Assembly: GCA_018268735.1 (NCBI GenBank)
Contig: JAFDWA010000100.1
Coordinates: 1-6,392 of the forward strand
DNA from: Actinomycetota bacterium
GTDB taxonomy: Bacteria; Actinomycetota; Acidimicrobiia; Acidimicrobiales; Microtrichaceae
Length of the DNA: 6,392 nt
Direction: 5' to 3'
The notes under the pieces are model-generated. The model did not search any database and was not told where the DNA came from. It saw only the letters and a program-made list of their open reading frames with translations. Below are positions 1 to 6,337 of the stretch, piece by piece (position 1 is the first letter of the stretch; each line of letters starts with the position of its first letter). The position numbers were made by a program, and so were the translations under genes.

Positions 1-18
1 GCGCTCCCCGGCAACCCG

Positions 19-846
19 ATGGCCTCTCTCGGTGTGGTCGGCGCCGGCGGCGTGCTCGACGCTGCGTTCGACCTGCTCCGCTTCCGGTTCCGCCGGCTCG
101 TCGCGCTCGCCGTGGTCGTCGTGGTCCCCGTCCGCCTCTTCGACCTCTGGACGTCGGTCGCCATGGGCACGACGCGGTCGAGCATCGACAGCACCTCGAA
201 CGTGCGGGTCCTGGACTCCGTCGGTGCCGTCGGTGGTGCGGCCGTCTGGGTCGCCGTGGCGCAGTCCTTCGGCCTGTTCCTCCTCGGCATGGCGGTCGGT
301 CACCTCGTCGCCGGCTGGATGCAAGGTCGCGACGATCCCTTCGGCGCCGTCGTCGCTGCAGTTGCCAGGAGGATCTGGGTGGCGCCGGTCGTCGTCGTGG
401 TCGCCCTCGTCCTCAAGATGGCGGCGGCCTGCTTCGGCGGAGTGGGCTTCTTCGCGGTGGATGCCCTCCTGCTGGTCGCGGCCCCGGTCGCCGGTGCCGA
501 GCATCTGGGTCCGTTCGCCTGCATCGGTCGATCGCTCCGACTGAGTCGTCGCGCGTACGGCGTGGCGCTCGCCGTCAGCATCGGCGGCTTCATGATCTCG
601 ATGCTGCTGCGGATCGCTCTGCTGCTGGGTCCGTCGGTCCTGGTCGCCGCGATGTCGATGCCGAAGCAGGTCGAGGTCCTCGTCGAGCAGGCGGCGTCGC
701 TCACCCTGCTCGTCACGCTGCCGCTCACCGCCTGCATCGCAGCGCGCGCCTACGTCGAGCTGCGCTGCCGCGTCGAGGGTCTCGACCTCCGCCGGAGGGC
801 CAGGATCGGGGAGCTGCTGGGGGAGGGGCGACGTGGCCGGGGGTGA
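19..846 (+). CDS. Polytopic integral membrane protein, first gene of the MoxR/DUF58 operon (possibly 5'-partial)
   Basis: Very hydrophobic 275-residue protein with about six predicted membrane segments (near residues 26-44, 72-98, 118-137, 139-160, 181-211 and 226-245). It has the layout of actinobacterial membrane proteins often annotated as 'glycerophosphoryl diester phosphodiesterase membrane domain' proteins. The N-terminal pattern GGVLDAAFDLLRFRFRRL resembles their usual opening, a short amphipathic helix before the first membrane segment. The motif near 167-180 (CIGRSLRLSRRAYG) and the ending near 243-260 (AYVELRCRVEGLDLRRR) also fit that family. No catalytic domain is present, so it should not be called an enzyme; its role is unknown. 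ATG at 19 is the first start seen, but the frame is open back to base 1 and no Shine-Dalgarno precedes it, so the true start may lie outside the window. Its last 14 nt overlap the next gene, suggesting coupled translation. The family assignment is by motif recall, not a search. Confidence 0.8.
   Translation: MASLGVVGAGGVLDAAFDLLRFRFRRLVALAVVVVVPVRLFDLWTSVAMGTTRSSIDSTSNVRVLDSVGAVGGAAVWVAVAQSFGLFLLGMAVGHLVAGWMQGRDDPFGAVVAAVARRIWVAPVVVVVALVLKMAAACFGGVGFFAVDALLLVAAPVAGAEHLGPFACIGRSLRLSRRAYGVALAVSIGGFMISMLLRIALLLGPSVLVAAMSMPKQVEVLVEQAASLTLLVTLPLTACIAARAYVELRCRVEGLDLRRRARIGELLGEGRRGRG
820..828 (+). promoter_or_regulatory. Ribosome binding site for the DUF4129 gene
   Basis: A purine run, GGGGAGGGG, lies four bases upstream of the GTG at 833, inside the last codons of the upstream membrane-protein gene. 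It is the best Shine-Dalgarno candidate for the DUF4129 gene and the main reason for choosing GTG 833 over the in-frame ATG at 947, which has no comparable site. The purine richness could also simply reflect glycine and glutamate codons of the upstream gene (GELLGEGRRGRG), so support is moderate. Confidence 0.45.
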
Positions 847-1759
847 TCCGACACCGCTGCGCTCCGGTGGGAGGACCTCCCGGTGTCGGATCCGCGAGCG
901 GCACGCACCCGACGCGATCGGGTGGTCCGCCCTCACCCCCAGGTTCATGTCGGTCGTGGGTTCGGCGCTCCTGCTGCCGGCGACGATCGCAGGCGCCGCG
1001 GGTCCCGCCGGAACCGGCTCCGCAGGCACCGAGGACCCCGCGGCGGTTCGCGAGCAGGTCCGCAGGGTCATGTCCAGGCCGGAGTTCTCCTACCGGCCGT
1101 CGATCCTGGAGCGCTTCGGCCGGTGGGTCGGCGACGAGCTCCAGAAGCTGTTCGGCGGGTCCGGCGCGCCCGGTGCGGGAGGGGTCTTCGGCGGTGGCAT
1201 CGGCTCGCTCGTGGCGTGGCTGCTGATCGTCGCGGCGGGCGTGGCGCTCGTGGTCCTGCTCGTGCGGATCATCGCGACGAGGACGCGGTCTGCCCCGCGG
1301 GAGCGCACCCCGACGCCCGACATCGAGGTGGAGCACCGTCGGACTGCGAAGGACTGGGCAGCCGACGCTGCCCGCCTGGAGGCTGCGGGCCAGTGGAAGT
1401 CGGCGATGCGCGCCAGGTTCCGACACCTCGTGCGGGTCCTCGTCGACCGCCACCAGCTTCCCGACGTCGCCGGCCGGACCACCGGCGAGCTGCGTGGCGA
1501 CCTGCGTGCGTCGACGCCGACGGCGACGGCGGACTTCGACAGCTGCTGCATCCTGTTCGAGCTGCCCTGGTACGCCGACGCTGCGACAGGTCCGGAGGAG
1601 AGCGCACGGTTCCGTGCTGCTGCGGACCGCGTGCTCGCGGCACCGGTCGCGCACCCGCTCGGGATCGTCTCGGGGCCACAGCTCGCGACGGCAGATATCG
1701 GCTCCGTCGGCACAGCTCCCGGCGATGGTGACGCCGCACTCGGAGCAGGCAGGCGATGA
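833..1759 (+). CDS. DUF4129 domain membrane protein
   Basis: A 308-residue protein from GTG 833. Residues 39-58 (MSVVGSALLLPATIAGA) form a signal peptide or first membrane helix. Residues 68-107 are an extracytoplasmic stretch with the pattern VRRVMSRPEFSYRPSILERF, typical of actinobacterial members. A Gly-rich turn leads to a second helix at about 120-147, followed by a basic cytoplasmic boundary. Residues 172-268 match the DUF4129 core: a helical pair (DWAADAARLEAAGQWKSAMR), then RFRHLVRVLVDRHQL, a 'TTGEL' segment, and the aromatic FELPWYAD motif before a final helix. The family is common beside MoxR and DUF58 genes; its molecular function is not established. The gene overlaps the upstream gene by 14 nt and the next by 4 nt (ATGA). 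The start is uncertain: residues 1-38 look unlike the family and contain an inverted repeat, so ATG 947 is an alternative. The last 40 residues extend beyond the domain. Confidence 0.85.
   Translation: MAGGDPTPLRSGGRTSRCRIRERHAPDAIGWSALTPRFMSVVGSALLLPATIAGAAGPAGTGSAGTEDPAAVREQVRRVMSRPEFSYRPSILERFGRWVGDELQKLFGGSGAPGAGGVFGGGIGSLVAWLLIVAAGVALVVLLVRIIATRTRSAPRERTPTPDIEVEHRRTAKDWAADAARLEAAGQWKSAMRARFRHLVRVLVDRHQLPDVAGRTTGELRGDLRASTPTATADFDSCCILFELPWYADAATGPEESARFRAAADRVLAAPVAHPLGIVSGPQLATADIGSVGTAPGDGDAALGAGRR
845..892. repeat. 12-bp perfect inverted repeat at the gene 1/gene 2 junction
   Basis: GATCCGACACCG at 845-856 is exactly complementary to CGGTGTCGGATC at 881-892, with a 24-nt loop. The loop can fold further: CTCC (862-865) pairs with GGAG (870-873), or GGAGG-A-CCTCC (870-880) forms a nearly perfect palindrome. 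The left arm begins at the second base of the TGA stop of the upstream membrane-protein gene. There is no following T tract, so it is not a standard intrinsic terminator. It could be an RNA stem-loop regulating read-through or mRNA stability between the first two genes, or a protein-binding dyad. If GTG 833 is the true start, the repeat is translated; if ATG 947 is the start, it lies in an intergenic leader. Confidence 0.75.
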
Positions 1760-2976
1760 ACGCCCCGGATCGTCGCGGTCGCGGCATGTGGATCGGCGTC
1801 GTGGTGGTCGTCGCGGCGCTGGGCATCGTCGTGGTGTGGTCGGGTCGGCGCAGCGCTGCGCTGCCGTTCGACATCGGGTCGTCGGCCCCTGACGGCTACC
1901 GGGCGATCGCGATCCTGCTCCGCGAGCACGGGATGGACCCCTCCACGGTGACCGCGGCGTCGTTGGAGGACCGGCCCGTGACGCGACGGTCCGTGCTCGT
2001 CGTGCCGGTCCCCGACCTGCTCGACGCCGCCGAGCAGCGACATGTGCTCGACGTCGCCCGATCCGGGGGCCTCGTCGTCCTGGGCAGCCCGCGACGGTCG
2101 GATGGGGCCACGGCCGAGGACCGGGCGGGCCGACCCTCGAACGCGGCGGGCTCGGTCAGCGGGCGGAGCCTCGCGGACACCCGCGCCGATCCGACCCGGC
2201 CCGGCACCTGCGACATCGACCGGCTCCGAGGCCTCGGCCCGATCGACACCGCGTTCGCTGAGCCCGTCGAGCTCCGCGGCGGCGAAGGAACCTGCTACGG
2301 GGACCGCTCGGGCTCCTACGTCACCGAGGAGCGGTTCGGTGACGGGGTCCTCGTCACCCTGGGGTCGCCGTACATGTGGAGCAACGCGCGCCTGCAGCCG
2401 GCGAAGGAGGAGGGCGGCCAGCCCCTCGACAACGCGTCGCTCGCCCTGAGGCTCCTCCAACCCGTCGGGGAGGGTGCAGATGCGCTCACCGACGTCGAGC
2501 TCGTCGCCGCCACCCCCACCGCCGGCGTCCGTCCGAACGGGGTGCGCAGCCCGCTCGAGCTGCTGCCGACCGGCGTCGAGCTCGCGCTCGCCCAACTCGT
2601 CGCCGCCTTCGTCCTCTACGCGTGGTGGCGATCGCGTCGCCTCGGCCACGTCGTCGTCGAGCGCATGCCCGTCGAGATCGCCGGCTCCGAGCTCGTCGTC
2701 GCGGTCGGTGACCTGCTCCGTCGCCGGGGCAGTCCGGCTCGAGCGGCGCAGACGCTGCGTCGAGACAGCTGCCGGCGCCTTGCCCGGGGACTCGGCCTTC
2801 CTGCCGACGCGTCGACCGAGACGATCGTGGCCGCCGTCGCGATCCGCACCGGCGATGATCCCACGCGGCTCACCGGGATCCTCGCCGAGGATCCGGTCGA
2901 CTCACCCGAGGCGCTCGTGCGCCTCGCCGGGGCCCTGTCCGAACTCCGCCAGGAGGTGCTGTCCAGCCATGTCTGA
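1756..2976 (+). CDS. DUF4350 domain membrane protein
   Basis: A 406-residue protein with one helix near each end of its middle domain. Residues 1-10 are basic and precede a membrane helix at 11-29. Residues 40-240 are predicted extracytoplasmic, and a second helix lies at 272-291. A cytoplasmic C-terminal region (292-406) is rich in Arg and helical. The first domain carries the DUF4350 signature: PDGYRAIAILLREHGM (45-60), a beta-strand LVVPVPDLLD (81-90), then a helix and a second strand GGLVVLGSP (104-112), consistent with a Rossmann-like or glutamine-amidotransferase-like fold. The DNASLALRLL stretch (225-234) closes the domain. Two cysteines, Cys152 and Cys180, lie in the extracytoplasmic part and could form a disulfide. 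The start is ATG 1756 within the ATGA overlap with the DUF4129 stop, so translation is probably coupled. The biochemical role is unknown; in actinobacteria the family habitually sits just before moxR. The 111-150 segment looks like a flexible, poorly conserved linker. Confidence 0.88.
   Translation: MNAPDRRGRGMWIGVVVVVAALGIVVVWSGRRSAALPFDIGSSAPDGYRAIAILLREHGMDPSTVTAASLEDRPVTRRSVLVVPVPDLLDAAEQRHVLDVARSGGLVVLGSPRRSDGATAEDRAGRPSNAAGSVSGRSLADTRADPTRPGTCDIDRLRGLGPIDTAFAEPVELRGGEGTCYGDRSGSYVTEERFGDGVLVTLGSPYMWSNARLQPAKEEGGQPLDNASLALRLLQPVGEGADALTDVELVAATPTAGVRPNGVRSPLELLPTGVELALAQLVAAFVLYAWWRSRRLGHVVVERMPVEIAGSELVVAVGDLLRRRGSPARAAQTLRRDSCRRLARGLGLPADASTETIVAAVAIRTGDDPTRLTGILAEDPVDSPEALVRLAGALSELRQEVLSSHV
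2951..2958 (+). promoter_or_regulatory. Strong Shine-Dalgarno for the MoxR gene
   Basis: AGGAGGTG is a full match to the anti-Shine-Dalgarno sequence of 16S rRNA. It sits ten bases upstream of the ATG at 2969 and is embedded in the last codons of the DUF4350 gene. It is the clearest ribosome-binding site in the window and fixes the MoxR start at 2969, since the reading frame itself is open much further upstream. It suggests that the ATPase may be translated more strongly than its neighbours. Confidence 0.85.
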
Positions 2977-3994
2977 CCCGACCACCCCACCGCCGTACCC
3001 GCCGACGGCGCCACTCGTGGAGGCGACGACCCTCCACGAGGGCGAAGATCCGAGGCAGGCGGTCCTCGCGCTGCGCGACGAGATCGGCAAGGTCGTCGTG
3101 GGACAGGAGGGAACCCTCTCGGGACTCGTCGCAGCGCTGCTGGTGCGCGGCCACGTGCTGCTCGAAGGCGTGCCCGGCGTCGCGAAGACGCTGCTCGTCA
3201 AGGCGATGGCGCAGGCGCTCGACCTGCAGTTCAAGCGCGTCCAGTTCACGCCGGACCTCATGCCGTCGGACGTCACGGGCCAGCTCGTTCTCGATCGGAC
3301 CGCCGCCGACGGGATGCGCTTCAGGGAGGGTCCGATCTTCACGAACCTGTTCCTCGCGGACGAGATCAACCGCACCCCGCCCAAGACGCAGTCGGCGCTG
3401 CTCGAGGCGATGGAGGAGCGCCAGGTCACCGCGGAGGGCGTCGCTCGGAGCCTGCCCGACCCGTTCGTGGTGATCGCGACGGAGAACCCGGTCGAGCACG
3501 AGGGCACCTATCCGCTGCCCGAGGCGCAGCTCGACCGGTTCATGTTCAAGCTCCTCGTCGGCTATCCCAGCCTCGATCAGGAGGTCGAGGTCCTGGCTCG
3601 CCACCACCGCGGCCTCGACCCCCACGACGTCGCGGCGGCGGGCGTCCGACCGGTCGCGGGCGCCGGCGACCTGATCCGGGCGCGACACCACGTCGACGCC
3701 GTCGACGTGCAACCCGCCGTGCAGCAGTACATCGTCGCGATCTGCCGTGCGACGAGGGAGTCGCCCTCGGTCGAGCTCGGTGTGTCGCCCCGAGGTGCTG
3801 CCGCGCTGCTGCACGCGTCGAAGGCGTGGGCGTGGCTGTCGAACCGGACCTACGTGACGCCCGACGAGGTCAAGGCCGTCGCCAAGCCGACGCTGCGGCA
3901 CCGCCTCGTCGTCCGGCCCGAGCTCGAGCTCGACGGCATCACCGCCGACGGTCTGCTCGACAGCGTCCTCGCGACCGTGCCGGCGCCTCGCTGA
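2969..3994 (+). CDS. moxR: MoxR-family AAA+ ATPase
   Basis: A 341-residue soluble AAA+ ATPase of the MoxR group; members act as chaperones or remodelling ATPases, often with von Willebrand A-domain partners. After a Pro-rich N-terminus (1-20), the ATPase core carries Walker A GVPGVAKT (67-74), Walker B LFLADEINR with Asp131-Glu132, and sensor 1 VVIATENP (167-174). The family block EGTYPLPEAQLDRFMFK (178-194) includes the likely arginine finger Arg190. Sensor 2 is GVSPRGAAAL (271-280, Arg275), and a helical lid ends in HRLVV (311-315). All nucleotide-binding and hydrolysis residues appear intact. Length is normal for the family. The start is ATG 2969 because it follows a perfect Shine-Dalgarno and gives the expected N-terminus; the open frame upstream lies out of frame inside DUF4350. 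It overlaps DUF4350 by 8 nt and is followed 22 nt later by DUF58, its usual partner. It is probably a ring-forming ATPase recruited to the membrane by neighbouring proteins (inference); the substrate is unknown. Confidence 0.96.
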   Translation: MSDPTTPPPYPPTAPLVEATTLHEGEDPRQAVLALRDEIGKVVVGQEGTLSGLVAALLVRGHVLLEGVPGVAKTLLVKAMAQALDLQFKRVQFTPDLMPSDVTGQLVLDRTAADGMRFREGPIFTNLFLADEINRTPPKTQSALLEAMEERQVTAEGVARSLPDPFVVIATENPVEHEGTYPLPEAQLDRFMFKLLVGYPSLDQEVEVLARHHRGLDPHDVAAAGVRPVAGAGDLIRARHHVDAVDVQPAVQQYIVAICRATRESPSVELGVSPRGAAALLHASKAWAWLSNRTYVTPDEVKAVAKPTLRHRLVVRPELELDGITADGLLDSVLATVPAPR

Positions 3995-4016
3995 GCCGAG
4001 CTCGTCGAGCGGTCCC

Positions 4017-5336
4017 GTGAGCATCCTGCCGACCCGTCGAGCCGCGCTGCTCGCCGTGCTGGTCGCCGTCGTGCTGGTCGGCTTCCCCGGCGACGACGTC
4101 GACGTGCTCGTCAGCGTCGCGGTGATCACGACGGCCATCGTGGCCGTCGTGGTCCTCGACGCGCTCGTCGGAACCTCGCCGGGCCGCCTGGAGCTGCGAC
4201 GACAGCACCCGCCCGTCGTCGAGGTGGGCCACGAGGCGGCGCTCACCTGGACCATCGCCTCCGACGCGTCCCGCCGGTTGCGGATCCACGCCGCCGATGA
4301 CCTCGCGCCGTCCCTGCACGCCGTGAGCCGACGGCTCCGGGTCGATGTCCCCGGAGGTGATGCCGTGCGCGTCTCGACGGCGATCCGACCGTCGCGGCGT
4401 GGTCGCTTCGAGATCGGACACCTCACGGTGCGCATCGACGGACGACTCGGTCTCGGTTCGAGGCAGCGATCCGTCCCGCTCCGGACGGTGCTGCGCGTGC
4501 ACCCGGCGTTCCCTTCACGCGACGACGCGGAGATCCGCATCCGGCGGGCCCGGATCCTCGAGATGGGGATCCGGACCGCCCGCGGGCTCGGCGGTGGAAC
4601 GGAGTTCGAGCAGCTCCGCGAGTACGGACCCGACGACGAGTTCAGGCGCATCGACTGGACCGCCACCGCCCGAGCCGGCCGGCCGATCGTGCGCACCTAC
4701 CGCGCCGAGCGGAACCAGAGCGTGGTGGTCATGGTGGACAACGGTCGCATCATGGCCGGCCGGGTCAGCGGGGTCCCCCGCGTCGAGCACGCGATGGATG
4801 CGGCCATGATGCTGACCGCCGTCGCCACGCGGCTCGGCGACCGGTGCGGACTGGTCGCGTTCGACCGCGTCGTGCGCAGCGTCGTCGCCCCGGCCCGCCA
4901 CCGCGACCAGGTCGGACGGGTCGCGGAGGCGCTCTACGAGCTCGAACCCGAGTTGTCCGAGTCGGACTACTCCGGTGCCTTCGCGGAGGTCGTCACCCGC
5001 CACCGACGCCGCGCGATGCTCGTGCTCCTGAGCGATCTCAACGAGCAGGCCGTCACCGACTCGGTGCTGCCGGCGCTGCCGCTGCTCACGCGGACGCACC
5101 TCGTCGTCGTCGCCACGGTGCAGGACCCTCAGATCCAGGAGTGGGCGACGGAACCGGTCGGCGACCCGGAGGGCGCCTACCGCCAGGTGGCCGCCGTGCA
5201 GGCGCTGTCCGAACGAGAGCGGACCGCGCTGCGGCTCCGGGCCTCCGGGGCGATCGTCGTCGACGCGCCGCCGGGACGGCTGGGATCGGACCTGACCGAC
5301 GCCTACCTGGCGGCCAAGTCGACCGGTCGGCTCTGA
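4017..5336 (+). CDS. DUF58 protein (von Willebrand A-like), partner of MoxR
   Basis: A 439-residue protein with two N-terminal membrane helices (about 9-23 and 29-51). A beta-rich region follows (55-165), containing the RPSRRGRFEIG segment (124-134) typical of DUF58 proteins. The DUF58 signature lies at 194-230: GTEFEQLREYGPDDEFRRID, then W-TATARAGRPIVRTYRAE. From about 235 a von Willebrand A-like Rossmann region follows, with strands VVVMVDNG (236-243), CGLVAFD (277-283), AMLVLLSDL (333-341) and LVVVATV (362-368). The metal-ion site appears degenerate: the usual Asp-x-Ser-x-Ser is Asp241-Asn-Gly-Arg-Ile. The start is GTG 4017, with a weak GAGCGG four bases upstream; the short spacing from moxR supports coupled expression. 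DUF58 proteins nearly always accompany MoxR ATPases and probably serve as membrane-bound adaptor or substrate-binding partners (family knowledge plus inference). The 3' end overlaps the convergent SpoIIM-like gene by 34 nt. Confidence 0.93.
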   Translation: MSILPTRRAALLAVLVAVVLVGFPGDDVDVLVSVAVITTAIVAVVVLDALVGTSPGRLELRRQHPPVVEVGHEAALTWTIASDASRRLRIHAADDLAPSLHAVSRRLRVDVPGGDAVRVSTAIRPSRRGRFEIGHLTVRIDGRLGLGSRQRSVPLRTVLRVHPAFPSRDDAEIRIRRARILEMGIRTARGLGGGTEFEQLREYGPDDEFRRIDWTATARAGRPIVRTYRAERNQSVVVMVDNGRIMAGRVSGVPRVEHAMDAAMMLTAVATRLGDRCGLVAFDRVVRSVVAPARHRDQVGRVAEALYELEPELSESDYSGAFAEVVTRHRRRAMLVLLSDLNEQAVTDSVLPALPLLTRTHLVVVATVQDPQIQEWATEPVGDPEGAYRQVAAVQALSERERTALRLRASGAIVVDAPPGRLGSDLTDAYLAAKSTGRL

Positions 5337-6337
5337 GACGGCGCGGAGTGCGCTGCACCCTCACCGAGCAGTCCCGTCGCTCCGTCCCGGACCGCTCGAC
5401 GTCCGAACCCGACCGTGTACACGACGAACAGCGCCAGGACGGCGCAGCCGATGCCGACGCGGATCGACGTCGGCAGGTCCGACGGCGTCACGAACGCTTC
5501 GATGAACCCCGCGATCGCGAAGCACACGACGAGTCCGATCACGATCACCACCGATCGCAGACCGGCGTCACGCAGCGCTGATGCACGTGAGCGATCCCCC
5601 GGAGCGATGATCGCCCAGGAGATCTGCAGTCCCGCGCCCCCTGCCACGAGGATCGACGCGATCTCGAGCAGTCCGTGCGGGAGGATCAACCCCCAGAACT
5701 GCGGACCCTCGCCGGCGTGGTGCATCACGGCGCCCATGGCCCCGACGTTCAAGCCGTTGGTCGACAGCACCGACACCGGCCCGAGGACCGGCACCACTCC
5801 GAGCGCGAACGTCAGGAACGCCACGAACGCGTTGTTGACCGACACCTGCCCGGCGAAGTTCTGGGCTGCCTCCGAGCGGTAGTAGTCGGCGAACTCGCGC
5901 TCCGCGATCACACGCTGCAGGTCGGGAGGGATGCTCGCATCGAGCACCCGGTGCGAGCTCGACAACCAGATCCCGACGGCGACCGCGGGGACGAGGAAGC
6001 ACGCCGCAGCGACCGCCACGAAGCGGCGGCTGTACCAGACCGCCGCCGGGAAGGTCCGTGAGAAGAAGGTCCACACCGCGGTCGCGGGCCGCGCCCGCGT
6101 CCGGTAGATGACGACCCGGGCCTCGCCGAGCACCTGGGACAGCCGGGCGTTCAACTCCGGGTCCTGGTAGGTCGTGCGTGCATGGCTCAGCTGGGCCGAC
6201 ACGCGCTGGTACAGCTCGACGAGCTCGGCGACCTCGTCGTCGTCCGCCCCTCCGCGCCGCGACCTGACGTGGCGCGCGAGCTGCTGCAGCCGCCGCCACG
6301 ACGGGTCGTTGCGCTGGATGTAGCGGTCGATGTCCAT
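5303..6337 (-). CDS. SpoIIM-family (DUF95) integral membrane protein
   Basis: A 344-residue membrane protein of the stage II sporulation protein M family. A cytoplasmic helical N-terminus (1-100) opens with MDIDRYIQRNDPSWRRLQQL and continues with ELVELYQRVSAQLSHART, as in actinobacterial homologues. About five membrane segments follow (104-125, 166-192, 214-240, 259-283, 293-312). Conserved family elements include VNNAFVAFLTFALG (167-180), STNGLNVGA (192-200) and the LPHGLLEIASI motif (219-229). In Bacillus, SpoIIM belongs to the DMP engulfment complex with SpoIID and SpoIIP. No such partners occur here, and the family is widespread in non-sporulating actinobacteria, so a sporulation role should not be assumed. 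A role with the MoxR cassette is inferred from position. ATG at 6337 is the first start in an otherwise open frame and matches the family N-terminus. It ends with TAG at 5305-5303, inside the end of the DUF58 gene. Confidence 0.93.
   Translation of the reverse strand: MDIDRYIQRNDPSWRRLQQLARHVRSRRGGADDDEVAELVELYQRVSAQLSHARTTYQDPELNARLSQVLGEARVVIYRTRARPATAVWTFFSRTFPAAVWYSRRFVAVAAACFLVPAVAVGIWLSSSHRVLDASIPPDLQRVIAEREFADYYRSEAAQNFAGQVSVNNAFVAFLTFALGVVPVLGPVSVLSTNGLNVGAMGAVMHHAGEGPQFWGLILPHGLLEIASILVAGGAGLQISWAIIAPGDRSRASALRDAGLRSVVIVIGLVVCFAIAGFIEAFVTPSDLPTSIRVGIGCAVLALFVVYTVGFGRRAVRDGATGLLGEGAAHSAPSQSRPVDLAAR

Noticed and set aside
883..1731. Alternative plus-strand frame beginning with GTG 883 after a well-spaced GGGAGG
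   Set aside because: The Shine-Dalgarno-like site lies in the loop of the inverted repeat and looks tempting, but the frame encodes Arg-rich sequence and runs across the DUF4129 domain in the wrong frame. No frameshift is needed to explain the locus.
1090..2649. Long minus-strand open frame (519 codons) opposite DUF4129 and DUF4350
   Set aside because: Its translation is Arg/Pro/Ala-rich low complexity without domain signs, and it is antisense to two genes with recognisable domains. It is a by-product of high-GC codon structure.
2474..2968. N-terminal extension of the MoxR frame
   Set aside because: The upstream 165 codons are Ser/Arg/Pro-rich and lie out of frame within DUF4350. The perfect Shine-Dalgarno at 2951-2958 and the family N-terminus place the start at 2969.
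4000..4010. Small palindrome GCTCG-T-CGAGC between moxR and the DUF58 gene
   Set aside because: Five-base arms around a single base cannot form a stable RNA hairpin, there is no T tract, and the gap is only 22 nt inside an operon. It is not called a terminator.
2870..4696. Very long minus-strand open frame (608 codons) opposite MoxR and DUF58
   Set aside because: It mirrors clear MoxR and DUF58 coding sequence; its product is compositionally biased and resembles no family.
5303..6337. Evidence for a sporulating organism from the SpoIIM homologue
   Set aside because: SpoIIM-family proteins are common in non-sporulating actinobacteria, and no SpoIID, SpoIIP or other sporulation gene is present in the window.
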